Origin: Edaphobacter sp. 4G125
GTDB lineage: Bacteria; Acidobacteriota; Terriglobia; Terriglobales; Acidobacteriaceae
DNA: 64,000 nucleotides
NCBI RefSeq assembly: GCF_014274685.1
Contig: NZ_CP060393.1
Span: forward strand, 1,361,501 to 1,425,500
Direction: 5' to 3'
The position numbers and the translations under genes are program-made. Position 1 is the stretch's first letter. Each line of letters starts with the position of its first letter. This document shows, piece by piece, positions 1-8,342 of the stretch. The notes beneath the pieces are model-generated. The model did no database searches. It was not told where the DNA came from and saw nothing but the letters and a program-made list of their open reading frames with translations.

Positions 1-1761
1 TGTTGCATCCACTTTGCGGATACGGCTGTTTCCGACATCTGCAATATAAAAGTTGCCCGCGCCGTCCACGGAAACTCTGATTGGATTGTTGAGTTGAGCA
101 GCGATCGCTGGGCCATGATCTCCGCTATAGCCTGCAGAACCATTTCCGGCGACGGTGGTGATGATTCCGGTCGTTGCATCGACTTTGCGGATAAGGTTGT
201 TCCCATAATCCGCGATATAGAGGTTGCCGGAACCGTCCGCGGAAACACTGCCTGGAAGGCTGAGTTGGGCGCTAGTCGCTGGATTGTTATCTCCGCTATA
301 GCCTCTTGTGCCATTTCCAGCTATTGTGGTGATCGTGCCCGGAGTAAACCCGACCTGGGGTCCCGTACCGGAACCATAAAGATTCGTCGTTGCGAGGGCG
401 TTTCCGGAGCTGTCCTGGATGATGATCGCTCCCAACCGTTGGCCCGGATATCTGGGGGTAAAGGTGACATCGACCGTACACATCGTTGTGGTGTTGTAGG
501 TCTGCACCTTGCACAGAGTCGTGCTGCTATCGTTGGGGGTCGGGTTGAAATCCAGGCCGGTCGCTCCCTGAGTAACGACCTTGACCGCTCCAATAGTGGT
601 GCCGCTGGTTACCTGATAGTTGACTGTTATCTGCTGGCTGCATGGGGCGGGAGCCGTTGCTCCAGCGAGACAGACATTCGCCGTCCCCATGTTTTGAGCT
701 CCAGACTTCCATGCCCAGGTATCGTTGACAGCGCTGCTACTGGAAAAACCTCCGAAGAGGATGACCTGGCTATGCGCCGCATCGTACGCCATCGAAAGGG
801 CGGTTCGGCCCGAAGGGGCGTTTGTCTGAGATTGCTGTGTCCAATTGGTCCCGTCCCATGCCCAGGTAGCGTTATTGCCGGTGAATCCCCCGAAGAGGAC
901 AGTCTGGTTGTGCGCAGCATCGTACGCCATCGCAATATAGTAAGTGCCGCCTGTTGGTGAATTGGCTGGTGTCTGTTGTGTCCAGTTCGTTCCATCCCAC
1001 GTCCAGGTATCGGAAGGGCGATTGCTGGAAACAGTTCCGCCAAAGAGGACGACCTGGCTATGCGCTACGTCGTACGCCATCGTAGCTGCATATCTTGCAG
1101 AGGGCGAGTTGACCGGTGTTTGTTGCGTCCAGTTGGATCCATTCCAGGTCCATGTGTTGTTCGTTTCAGCATAAGAGGTGTCCCGACCGCCAAACAGAAC
1201 GACCTGGCTGTGCGCCGCATCGTAGGCCATCGAGGCATAGGCCACAGGTGCGGGGGAAGTGGCTGGAGCCTGTTGCGTCCAGTTGGTTCCGTCCCAGGTC
1301 CAGGTGTCCGCCAGAAGGTTGTTGCCGTTATTATTTGCAGAACCGCCAAAGAGAACGACCTGGCTATGCGCTGCGTCATACGCCATCGTTGCCCCCATTC
1401 TTGCAGGTGGCGAGTTCGTTGGAGACTTCTGGGTCCAGTTGGTCCCATCCCACACCCAGGTATCGCCCAGAACGGAGTTGTCCGTTCCTCCAAAAAGGAC
1501 GACCTGGTTGTGCGCTGCATCGTAAGCCACTGCAGCTGAACCTCGTGGTGACGGCGCATTGACTGGATTCAACTGAACCCACATCGGAAGCTGTGTAACC
1601 TGCGCCTGTGCGCTTCTGGTGGTTGTGCCTACCAACAGGAAAAGAGCCAATCCTGTCCAGAGAGAAAGACGAGGTGCCGTCTGAAGTTTGCGTAAAAGAT
1701 TGTTCTTACGAATGCATGCGAAGAAAACCTCAACAGAGAACCACAAAGCAGAAAAACGCAT
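1..1761 (-). CDS. Kelch/NHL-repeat secreted protein (3' end outside window)
   Basis: The reading frame runs from an ATG at 1761 leftward without a stop to the window edge (587 codons), so the C-terminus is missing. The N-terminus has a hydrophobic segment ending in AQAQ, consistent with export. Six Kelch-like units of about 50-60 residues follow, each with AYDAAHSQVVLFGG and then DTWTWDGTNWTQ. An immunoglobulin-like spacer domain comes next, then NHL beta-propeller repeats with ITTIAGNG..GYSGD and LYIADYGNNLIRKVD. Mixed propeller proteins like this are common in Acidobacteria. The function is unknown; surface or extracellular binding is likely. The Kelch units are near-identical at DNA level, so unit number may vary between strains. 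Confidence 0.85.
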   Translation of the reverse strand, partial: MRFSALWFSVEVFFACIRKNNLLRKLQTAPRLSLWTGLALFLLVGTTTRSAQAQVTQLPMWVQLNPVNAPSPRGSAAVAYDAAHNQVVLFGGTDNSVLGDTWVWDGTNWTQKSPTNSPPARMGATMAYDAAHSQVVLFGGSANNNGNNLLADTWTWDGTNWTQQAPATSPAPVAYASMAYDAAHSQVVLFGGRDTSYAETNNTWTWNGSNWTQQTPVNSPSARYAATMAYDVAHSQVVLFGGTVSSNRPSDTWTWDGTNWTQQTPANSPTGGTYYIAMAYDAAHNQTVLFGGFTGNNATWAWDGTNWTQQSQTNAPSGRTALSMAYDAAHSQVILFGGFSSSSAVNDTWAWKSGAQNMGTANVCLAGATAPAPCSQQITVNYQVTSGTTIGAVKVVTQGATGLDFNPTPNDSSTTLCKVQTYNTTTMCTVDVTFTPRYPGQRLGAIIIQDSSGNALATTNLYGSGTGPQVGFTPGTITTIAGNGTRGYSGDNNPATSAQLSLPGSVSADGSGNLYIADYGNNLIRKVDATTGIITTVAGNGSAGYSGDHGPAIAAQLNNPIRVSVDGAGNFYIADVGNSRIRKVDAT

Positions 1762-1909
1762 GAGAAACCTCAATCCATCCTGGAAAGATGAAGCCAGCCA
1801 AATCAGAAGGTGACGATGTAGTAGATCTTTAGCGACGACAGAAGAACCCGCAGAAACCATCCGGAGCGGTTCTTCGGATGGCCAAAGCAACAATCCTGCA
1901 ATCTTTTGC

Positions 1910-1937
1910 AGGTTAAATGATTTCTTTAGCTTGTCAA
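1910..1937 (-). promoter_or_regulatory. Candidate sigma-70 promoter for the Kelch/NHL gene
   Basis: Read leftward, TTGACA (1937-1932) is followed after 16 bases by TAACCT (1915-1910), about 150 bases before the ATG at 1761. A small palindrome, CCTGCAA-TCTT-TTGCAGG (1895-1912), overlaps the -10 region and could be an operator or a 5' hairpin. The call rests on motif match only. Confidence 0.4.
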
Positions 1938-2005
1938 GTAGGAATGGATTTTGCAAATCAGAGGAACGATTAGACTTAGGGCATCCTGCTACAGCGTGGC
2001 GGAGT

Positions 2006-2932
2006 TTAGAGGGTAATCATCACTACTGCCGCAACCGCTACCACCATTCCGAATCCCTGTCGTCGTGTCGGACGTTCATGCAGCATCCAGGCCGCCAGCA
2101 GGATTGTCGATGCAGGATAGAGCGAGGCCAGCACTGCGGCGACATCCAGCCTTCCGGCTCGGGTGGAGGCGATAAAGAGCAGGTTGCCGCAGGTGTCCAG
2201 AAGCGCGGTCGAAAAGGCCCAGAGCACTGCCCGGCGGGGTAACCATCTATCCGCGCTATACCGGTTACCCGTGATCGCCATCAGAATCAGGAAGAGCGAG
2301 CATGTCGTCAGGCTCCCGATCCTGGCTGTTGCCATGGGCCAAATGATTCCAGCGGTTCCGGCAAATTTCAGCAGGGTAAAGTAAACACCGAAACCTGCAC
2401 CTGAGAGGATCGCAAGCCAGGTCGTCTTTACGGGAACCGGTTTGGCCTCGGGATTTTCCCCCGCGGCGATCATCCAGATGGCAACTCCGGCTACCACGAA
2501 GCCGGCGATTCGCCTCCCCCCGGGCCAGCCTTCTTGAGCGCTCGAGATCGCTGCGGGGATGGCTGCTGCCAGCAGGCCGCTGACCGCAGCCGGAACGCCC
2601 ATCGCTCCCTGGGCCAGCGCAATGTAAAAGCCGGTGAGTGAGAGTCCGCCCATGACACCGGCCAGGAGCCCGCAGTAGAGCGGTATGCCATGAGGAAGTG
2701 GATCTCCGCGCAGAGAAGCGAGGGTGATCAGTACGCAGAAGCTGACCGCATGGCTGGTGAGGACGACGCGCAGTGTTCCCGGGACGGAGCCACCGGCGCA
2801 CTTCGTCCCCATGCCTCCAGAGAAGTCACCGCCGCCCCAAAGGACGGCGGCGGATAGTGCCAGAAGTGCGTTTGCTTGAAAGACCACCAGTCTATTTATC
2901 TGGAGTGACGGTATTGACCGGGCGGGAGTCAC
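2006..2932 (-). CDS. EamA/DMT-family membrane transporter
   Basis: A protein of about 300 residues with ten hydrophobic segments, beginning near NALLALSAAVLWGGGDFSGG, fits the ten-helix drug/metabolite transporter superfamily (two EamA repeats). A C-terminal GMVVAVAAVVMITL helix closes the second repeat. The substrate cannot be told from sequence. The ATG at 2932 overlaps the end of the upstream VWFA gene (stop at 2892) by 41 bases. A GTG at 2887 just after that stop is an equally plausible start and would remove 15 residues. Both genes run leftward and are probably co-transcribed. Confidence 0.8.
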   Translation of the reverse strand: MTPARSIPSLQINRLVVFQANALLALSAAVLWGGGDFSGGMGTKCAGGSVPGTLRVVLTSHAVSFCVLITLASLRGDPLPHGIPLYCGLLAGVMGGLSLTGFYIALAQGAMGVPAAVSGLLAAAIPAAISSAQEGWPGGRRIAGFVVAGVAIWMIAAGENPEAKPVPVKTTWLAILSGAGFGVYFTLLKFAGTAGIIWPMATARIGSLTTCSLFLILMAITGNRYSADRWLPRRAVLWAFSTALLDTCGNLLFIASTRAGRLDVAAVLASLYPASTILLAAWMLHERPTRRQGFGMVVAVAAVVMITL

Positions 2933-4190
2933 TCGCCGAGGGATAGTAACCCTTCTTGGCGATGACCGTCAGATCCGGCCGCAGGATGCGTACATCGATC
3001 GTGCGGTACTTGCCATCGATAAACGGCTGATGGGTGTAGTAGCCGATCAAGTACTGTGTCCGAACCTCTTCGAAGATCTTCTGGAAGCTCTGCTCGATGC
3101 CACGCTGACGGAACTCTGCATCCAGATTGCCTCCAGTTTCAGAGGTATAGATGGGTAATACGTTGTCGCGCATGGTGTATGGCAGGTGGATCTTGTCGAG
3201 GAATCCAAGGACGGGGAGCGAGGAATCGCCAACGAGGGTGCCGAATACGGAGATCTGGTGTCTCAGAAGATAGCTAACGACCTCCTTCGTCTTGACCTTC
3301 GATCCATACTCCTTACCGTCGCTGATCACGTAGATCACGCGCCGACGGCCTCTCTCGCGCGTGGTCAGCGACTTGGCCGCCTCGAAGATGGCGTCGTTCA
3401 GGGTATGGACTTCCTTCGGAACCTTCAACTCGATGGCCTGGCTGTTGCGGATAGGCGCGGTATTTGGGTCAAATTGACGTCCATTGATTACCGTGGTCTG
3501 TGCCAGCGGTCCGCCCATGTTCATGTAGACTTCGCGACCCGTGCTCTTGGAGTTGTTGAGTGCATACTCCAGACGGGCGCTGTTTGCGGCGGTAAAGTCT
3601 GTCCTCTTCTGAGGTCCGTTGTTGTAAGTGTAGACCGCGACCTCGTCGTAGGGGGCGAAAGCTCCCTGGAGTGCTGCCAGAGAGTTATTGACCTTGGCCA
3701 TGTTGTCCGGTGTCAGGCTCTGATCGATCACGATAGCGACCGAGAGTGGTGCAGGATCCACGGAGAAGTTGGTAATCCGCTGCGGTTGGCCGTTCTCATA
3801 GACCCGGACTTCGCGCCAGGTAATGCCCGCAACCTCTTGTTGTTTCTTATCTTTGACGGTGAAGGGAACTTCGACAAAGTTCGTCCGCACAACCAGTTTA
3901 AAGGCGTTAGCTCCCATATCTGGCGGTGGACCTTCGTCCGGCTGTTGCTGCTGAACGGCAGGAGCCGCGGGTTGGGCGGGTGCTTGCTGATCGGCTGGAG
4001 GATGATCGCCGTTAGAGGTTGGGGTCGTTCCCATGCCCGGCCTGACGGTATCAAGAGTGGGCAGGCCAACCTGCGGTCGTGGCGCATCCGGAATCTGTTG
4101 CGCTGCCGAGGCCTCCTCGGTCGCTTTTTGTGTCTGCTGTCCCAGCGCCATAAATGCCAGAACTCCCGCCAGTACGCTTTGTCTTACCAA
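2892..4190 (-). CDS. Secreted VWFA-related protein, acidobacterial type
   Basis: The 432-residue protein starts at a TTG behind a G-rich stretch and has a short hydrophobic N-terminus (VLAGVLAFMALG). A Gln/Pro-rich linker (about 20-95) leads to the NFVEVPFTVKDKKQQEV strand that opens the VWFA-related domain named from Acidobacteria. The metal site is DQSLT at residue 156 instead of the usual DxSxS, so it is only partly conserved. VIYVISDGKEYG supplies the later aspartate, and the protein ends with the family motif QYLIGYYT..DGKYRTIDVR and a KGYYP tail. It probably acts as an extracellular adhesion or assembly domain. It is divergent from the paralogue at 4414. Confidence 0.85.
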   Translation of the reverse strand: MVRQSVLAGVLAFMALGQQTQKATEEASAAQQIPDAPRPQVGLPTLDTVRPGMGTTPTSNGDHPPADQQAPAQPAAPAVQQQQPDEGPPPDMGANAFKLVVRTNFVEVPFTVKDKKQQEVAGITWREVRVYENGQPQRITNFSVDPAPLSVAIVIDQSLTPDNMAKVNNSLAALQGAFAPYDEVAVYTYNNGPQKRTDFTAANSARLEYALNNSKSTGREVYMNMGGPLAQTTVINGRQFDPNTAPIRNSQAIELKVPKEVHTLNDAIFEAAKSLTTRERGRRRVIYVISDGKEYGSKVKTKEVVSYLLRHQISVFGTLVGDSSLPVLGFLDKIHLPYTMRDNVLPIYTSETGGNLDAEFRQRGIEQSFQKIFEEVRTQYLIGYYTHQPFIDGKYRTIDVRILRPDLTVIAKKGYYPSASDSRPVNTVTPDK

Positions 4191-4413
4191 TCAACCCCCC
4201 TGCAAGCTTCCACCGGCAATCTGCTCCGAATGTTAGCAACTACCAGAGTACCAGCGCCGGGGTGCTGAAGCTATCCCGGCGTTACCCTATCTTTAGACTT
4301 CTCCCACCTATTGGATGTTGTGCTTTGTTATATCGTTACACCGCCAACGCCAAGAGGGTCCTCTGGATGATTTTTTCGCTGACTTAGAGGCCGTTTCGCT
4401 CGTCTATCCCCAT
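4191..4413. promoter_or_regulatory. Divergent intergenic region between two VWFA genes
   Basis: This 223-base gap must hold the promoters of both outward-facing VWFA genes. I saw no convincing -35/-10 pair or palindrome, and no further gene. Confidence 0.3.
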
Positions 4414-5439
4414 ATGCGCCCTTTTCGGAGTGTCCTGGCTGTCTTGTGTCTCTTATCTTTTGGCCCTATTGTTCTGTCCGCCCAGGAAGCTCCGTCGCCC
4501 GGAGGACCTCCACCTGCCAGCAATGCTGCTCCAGAGCAGCCGGTGGACATTGGCGATACCCAGACACTGAAGGTAAACGTCAACCTGGTGAACGTCTACT
4601 TTTCGGTCCGGGATAAGAACGGCTACATCACAAACCTGCACAAGGACGACTGCCAGATCTTCGAAGACAAGGCCCTGCAGAAGACCAAGAACTTTACCCA
4701 GGAGAAAAACCTGCCGTTGACGATTGGAATTCTGCTGGACACCAGCGGCAGCCAGCAGAACGTTCTGCCTCTGGAGCAAGATGCGGGAGCAGAGTTTCTG
4801 AAGGACGTGTTGACTCCCAAGGATGAGGCATTTCTGATTTCGTTCGACATTAATGTGGATCTGCTGGCCGACTATACGAACTCACCGAGTGAACTGCGAC
4901 GAGCGATGCAGAAAGCCTCGATCAACACAGGCGCGGGGACAGGCTCGGTCACGGGCAACAGCACGCCTCGGGGAACACTGCTTTACGATGCCGTCTACCT
5001 GGCGGCGCACGATAAGCTGCGCCAGGAGGCAGGACGAAAGATCCTCGTCATCCTGACCGATGGGCAGGACCAGGGATCGCAGGAGAACATCAGAACCGCC
5101 GTAGAAGCTGCACAGAAGTCCAACGCGATTGTTTACGTCATCCTGATTGCGGATCGTGGCTTCTATGGCGGATTTGGCTACTATGGCGCGGGTGATATGG
5201 ACAAGCTGGCGAAGGAGACCGGCGGCCGCGTGATCAATGTAGGGAACAACGGCAAGAAGCTACAGGACGCCTTCAACCAGATTCAGGACGAGCTGCGAAC
5301 GCAATATCTTGCCAGCTATACGCCGACAAACCTGAAGGCTGATGGCACCTTCCGCGCCCTGAATATCGATTGCGGCAAGGATACGAAGGTGCAGGCGAGG
5401 AAGGGATACTACGCTATCGCGGACTCAAACAGCGAGTAA
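4414..5439 (+). CDS. Secreted VWFA-related protein, acidobacterial type
   Basis: I chose the ATG at 4414 because it gives a clean signal peptide (MRPFRSVLAVLCLLSFGPIVLSAQ). An in-frame ATG at 4315 would add 33 polar residues without one. The 341-residue product has the strand VNLVNVYFSVRDKNGY, then a canonical metal site DTSGS at residue 109, ILVILTDGQDQGS, and the closing family motif RTQYLASYTPTNLKADGTFR..KGYYA. Unlike its divergent neighbour, all three metal-binding elements look intact. It is probably a secreted or surface-attached VWA protein; the ligand is unknown. Confidence 0.88.
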   Translation: MRPFRSVLAVLCLLSFGPIVLSAQEAPSPGGPPPASNAAPEQPVDIGDTQTLKVNVNLVNVYFSVRDKNGYITNLHKDDCQIFEDKALQKTKNFTQEKNLPLTIGILLDTSGSQQNVLPLEQDAGAEFLKDVLTPKDEAFLISFDINVDLLADYTNSPSELRRAMQKASINTGAGTGSVTGNSTPRGTLLYDAVYLAAHDKLRQEAGRKILVILTDGQDQGSQENIRTAVEAAQKSNAIVYVILIADRGFYGGFGYYGAGDMDKLAKETGGRVINVGNNGKKLQDAFNQIQDELRTQYLASYTPTNLKADGTFRALNIDCGKDTKVQARKGYYAIADSNSE

Positions 5440-5524
5440 GAAAGTTGCAGGTTGTCGCGGGTATCGATAAAGGGTGCCTGTTTGTTTTCGGCAGATACAG
5501 GGATTCTTTGCCGCCGTTTTGCCT

Positions 5525-5562
5525 GGCTCAGAATGACGATGACAATCCGCAGATCCTTCGGC
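5525..5562. repeat. Dispersed intergenic repeat (CTCAGAATGAC / CCGCAGATCCTTCG)
   Basis: The two short words CTCAGAATGAC and CCGCAGATCCTTCG occur here. Related words recur at 11495-11543 and, in the opposite sense, at 60426-60528. All copies are intergenic. The rest of the 5440-5718 gap shows no gene. Confidence 0.55.
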
Positions 5563-5718
5563 TTCATTTGGGCGCGCGAAAGCATACCCGAATGAAGCTC
5601 AAGACGACATCTTTAAGAGGTAAGCGAGATTTCCCCATACCGCCTAGTTATAGGTTGTCAGTTGAACTACTTCTTTTCCACACAAATGACAAACTGCAAC
5701 CCTGTAACTGACCACTTC

Positions 5719-6420
5719 CTAGGCATCCATCGCTCCGCTATAGACGGCCATTCCTGCGACGGCATCGACGCCCATCTGGTCGAGCGCATCGACTTCGGCG
5801 CGTTCCTTGATGCCGCCCGCGACGATGAGTTGTTTGGCTGTGGTGGCGCGCAGGATTGCGGCAACATCGATAGGGAATCCAGTCATGGTGCCTTCGGTAT
5901 CGACGTGCGTGTAGAGGAAGGCTGCACAGTAGTCCTCAAGCCAGGTGACGGCCTCTTCGGGCGTGAGTGCGACGTTTTCTTTCCAGCCGCGCACGGCGAC
6001 CTGACCGCCTTTGGTGTCAACGGAGAAGACAAGCTGCTCTTCACCGAGGGCATCGCGCAGTTTTTGAGCGAAGTCGAGATTGATGAGCGGATGACGCTTG
6101 CGGTCGGCCTCGTTGTCGCCGCCAAAGAGTGAAGAGCCATAGATGAGGCGCCTGGCGCCAAGATCGAGCACGCGCCTGCCGTCTTCAGCAGTGCGCAGAC
6201 CGCCGCCAACCTGGCAAGGCAACTTCGAGGTGAAACGCGAGATCAGATCTGCGTTTGAACCTTGGCGCATGGCAGCGTCGAGATCGATGAGCTGCACGAG
6301 CGGGTATTTCGAGAAGCGTTCGATCCAATAGTCGAAGTCGTCGAAGGCGAGCTTGAGTTTTTCGCCCTGGACGAGCTGGACGATGCGACCTCCCATAAGG
6401 TCGATGGATGGAATTAACAA
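5719..6420 (-). CDS. hisA: Phosphoribosylformimino-AICAR-P isomerase HisA
   Basis: HisA catalyses the Amadori rearrangement of ProFAR to PRFAR, the fourth step of histidine synthesis, in the cytoplasm. The 233-residue (beta/alpha)8 protein begins LIPSIDLMGGRIVQL, where the Asp is the catalytic base. It has VQLIDLDAA, the phosphate loop QVGGGLRT, the second acid in VFSVDTKGG, and the C-terminal phosphate motif IVAGGIKE. The start is TTG at 6420, backed by GGAGAAGGA. It is the last gene of the his operon, separated from hisF by a palindromic repeat. The usual bacterial length is about 240, so it is complete. Confidence 0.95.
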   Translation of the reverse strand: MLIPSIDLMGGRIVQLVQGEKLKLAFDDFDYWIERFSKYPLVQLIDLDAAMRQGSNADLISRFTSKLPCQVGGGLRTAEDGRRVLDLGARRLIYGSSLFGGDNEADRKRHPLINLDFAQKLRDALGEEQLVFSVDTKGGQVAVRGWKENVALTPEEAVTWLEDYCAAFLYTHVDTEGTMTGFPIDVAAILRATTAKQLIVAGGIKERAEVDALDQMGVDAVAGMAVYSGAMDA

Positions 6421-6466
6421 GGGTCCTTCTCCTGTGTATACGTGATCGGTCGGGAAACAATGACTT

Positions 6467-6528
6467 CAGGGGCTGAAGCCCCTTTTGCTGCGTTTTTGTT
6501 CGGCACGGCTAAAGCCGTGCCCTTAACA
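6467..6528. repeat. Double-palindrome REP-like element, copy A
   Basis: An imperfect palindrome (CAGGGGCTGAAGCCCCT, 6467-6483) is followed by a perfect 20-base palindrome GGCACGGCTAAAGCCGTGCC (6502-6521) and CTTAACA. The same arrangement recurs at 8949-9011. The element lies between hisF and hisA and contains the hisF stop codon. Confidence 0.8.
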
Positions 6529-7302
6529 GGGCAGACGCACAGAGACTCCTGTGCGCTGAAGTTCTGCTTTAAGTTCACGTGAATCTGTTATGCCGAAGTG
6601 AAAGATGCTGGCGGCGAGTGCAGCGTCTGCTTTGCCGCGGCTAAAGACGTCCGCGAAGTGTGCTGCGGAACCCGCACCGCCAGAGGCGATGACGGGGATT
6701 TGCACGGATTGGGAGACAAGCGCGGTCAGCTCGCAGTCGAAGCCCGACCGCATGCCGTCGGTGTTCATGCTGGTCAAAAGGATCTCGCCTGCGCCGCGCT
6801 GTTCGGCCTCGCGTGCCCATTCGATCACCTTGCGGCCCGTGGGCTTGCGGCCACCGGCGACGAAGACCTCGGCATCGCCTACGGGGTCGGCAGAATTTTC
6901 GGCGCGTCGTGCGTCGATGGCGACGATGACGGCCTGCGCGCCGAAGCTGGCGCCGATCTCGCTGATCAGCTCGGGCCGCGCGATGGCGGAGGAGTTGATG
7001 CTGACCTTGTCGGCTCCTGCGTCGAAGACGGCTGCGGCATCTTCGGCAGAGCGGATGCCTCCGCCGACGGTGAAGGGAACGAAGAGCGTTGCGGCAGTGC
7101 GCTTCACGGTGTCGAGCAACGTGCCGCGGCCCTCATGTGTTGCGGTGATATCAAGCAGCACGATCTCGTCGGCTCCTGCAGCAGCGTGGCGGTGCGCGAG
7201 TTCGGCGGGGTCGCCCGCGTCGATGATGTCAACGAACTGGATGCCCTTGACGACGCGTCCGTCACGGACGTCTAAACACGCGATAATTCTCTTCGTTAGC
7301 AA
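6523..7302 (-). CDS. hisF: Imidazole glycerol phosphate synthase cyclase subunit HisF
   Basis: HisF joins ammonia from HisH to PRFAR, giving imidazole glycerol phosphate and AICAR. The catalytic aspartates are visible in IACLDVRDG and VIVAIDARR, and the phosphate loops in [12 protein letters not shown] and [10 protein letters not shown] set the start at the TTG at 7302, preceded by GGAAGGA, because it gives the family N-terminus (M)[10 protein letters not shown] and 259 residues. A GTG at 7320 would add six. The first 11 codons are unusually AT-rich (CTA, AGA, TTA). The same 11 residues are encoded a second time just upstream, at 7358-7326. The stop lies inside repeat copy A. Confidence 0.93.
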   Translation of the reverse strand: MLTKRIIACLDVRDGRVVKGIQFVDIIDAGDPAELAHRHAAAGADEIVLLDITATHEGRGTLLDTVKRTAATLFVPFTVGGGIRSAEDAAAVFDAGADKVSINSSAIARPELISEIGASFGAQAVIVAIDARRAENSADPVGDAEVFVAGGRKPTGRKVIEWAREAEQRGAGEILLTSMNTDGMRSGFDCELTALVSQSVQIPVIASGGAGSAAHFADVFSRGKADAALAASIFHFGITDSRELKAELQRTGVSVRLPC

Positions 7303-7358
7303 GGGATGTTCCTTCCGCACTTTGCGTCAAGGCAGGCGATGATGCGTTTGGTCAGCAT
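7296..7358 (-). CDS. 20-codon ORF repeating the HisF N-terminus
   Basis: An ATG at 7358, preceded by AAGGA, overlaps the TGA of the upstream lipoyl-like gene (ATGCTGA). It encodes [11 protein letters not shown], then nine unrelated residues, and stops with a TAA that overlaps the TTG start of hisF (TTGCTAA). The first 11 residues match HisF, while about one third of the 33 bases differ, all silently or in the start codon. It is out of frame with hisF. Its position is that of a normal coupled hisF start, so it may be the old start left behind by recombination, or a coupling mini-cistron. Whether the peptide matters is unknown. Confidence 0.6.
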   Translation of the reverse strand: MLTKRIIACLDAKCGRNIPC

Positions 7359-7645
7359 GGTTGAATCCTTACGGGTGTGGAGGCGCTTACGACGCGCTCG
7401 GCTCCTTCGGCGACGATACGTGCGATGGGCTCATCGGGCGAGAGGGTATCACCGGTCGATGCGAACCACTCGGCGACGAGGCCTTGCAGTGGCGCGCGCA
7501 GATGAAACTCGTTTTTGCCGTCCATCAGTACGGCGATATTCTGGCCGGTTCCGACGAGCGTTCCTTGAGGTATAAGTTGCTGCGTGAGTTTGTACGCAGG
7601 CTGAGGCGACTCTTCGGCGAGTTCGAGTTCGTAAACAAAGGGCAT
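7352..7645 (-). CDS. Small biotinyl/lipoyl-like domain protein in the his operon
   Basis: This 97-residue protein is almost entirely one biotinyl/lipoyl-type barrel: a charged strand, TLVGTGQNIAVLMDGKNEF, then RAPLQGLVAEWFASTGDTLSPDEPIARI, which matches the second half of BCCP-like domains. The EAMKM or DKA hairpin carrying the modified lysine is absent. The only nearby lysine is in MDGKNEF, about two residues out of register, so modification is doubtful. The gene starts three bases after hisH stops and ends over the ATG of the HisF-like mini-ORF, so it is translated within the his operon. Its role is not known. Confidence 0.65.
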   Translation of the reverse strand: MPFVYELELAEESPQPAYKLTQQLIPQGTLVGTGQNIAVLMDGKNEFHLRAPLQGLVAEWFASTGDTLSPDEPIARIVAEGAERVVSASTPVRIQPC

Positions 7646-7648
7646 TCG

Positions 7649-8257
7649 CTAAAGCTCCACGAAGTTCTTGAGTATCTGGAGACCAACGGCGCTGGACTTC
7701 TCGGGGTGAAACTGCACGCCCATCACGTTGTCGCGCTCGACGACAGCGGTAAAGTTGCCGCCGTAGCTGGTGGTAGCGGCGGTATCGGCGCTCACTGGCG
7801 CGCGCCAAGAGTGCGTGTAGTAGACGAAGCCGCCATTCTGGACTCCACGCAGCAGGCGTGAGTCCTCGCGGATGTTCTCGAGCGAATTCCAGCCTACGTG
7901 AGGAGATTTGAGTTCTGCTCCATTGAAAGCGGCGGGGAAACGCTCGCATTTTGCGGCAAAGTGCCCGAGGCCTGCGGTGTCAGGTGCTTCGGTTGAACCT
8001 TCGTACAGCCACTGCAAGCCCACGCAGATGCCGAGGAAGGGAGTGCCCTTCGCTACTACCTCGCGTACTGCGCCGGTAAGCGAAAGGTCCTCAAGCAACT
8101 GCGTCGCCTGAAAGTGTCCCACGCCGGGAAGGACGATCTTCGTCGCGTTACGCACGTCGTCCGGCGACTGCGTGACGTGCGTCTCCGCGCCGAGGTAATT
8201 CAGCGCTTTGAGTACGCTGGTGAGATTGCCCGCTTTGTAGTCGATGACTTGAATCAT
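7649..8257 (-). CDS. hisH: Imidazole glycerol phosphate synthase glutaminase subunit HisH
   Basis: HisH hydrolyses glutamine and channels ammonia to HisF. The 202-residue class I amidotransferase has the nucleophile in GICVGLQ (Cys78) and the His-Glu pair in FHPEKS (His184, Glu186). The oxyanion region is LPGVGHF. The ATG at 8257 gives the family start MIQVIDYKAGNL; an upstream in-frame ATG at 8389 would add 44 unrelated residues and reach back into the hisB end. It is followed after three bases by the lipoyl-like gene and then hisF, so the two subunits of the enzyme are separated by one small gene. Confidence 0.94.
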   Translation of the reverse strand: MIQVIDYKAGNLTSVLKALNYLGAETHVTQSPDDVRNATKIVLPGVGHFQATQLLEDLSLTGAVREVVAKGTPFLGICVGLQWLYEGSTEAPDTAGLGHFAAKCERFPAAFNGAELKSPHVGWNSLENIREDSRLLRGVQNGGFVYYTHSWRAPVSADTAATTSYGGNFTAVVERDNVMGVQFHPEKSSAVGLQILKNFVEL

Positions 8258-8342
8258 AGGCACTCCGCGCCAGGGAGCAGAGGACGGGGAATAGGGAACA
8301 GTCGTCCTATCCCCGCGTCCATCTGTTTGCGGTTCTCCGGCA

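Noticed and set aside
3186..4268. 360-codon frame antisense to the VWFA gene
   Set aside because: It covers the same DNA as a well-supported gene on the other strand and shows no domain.
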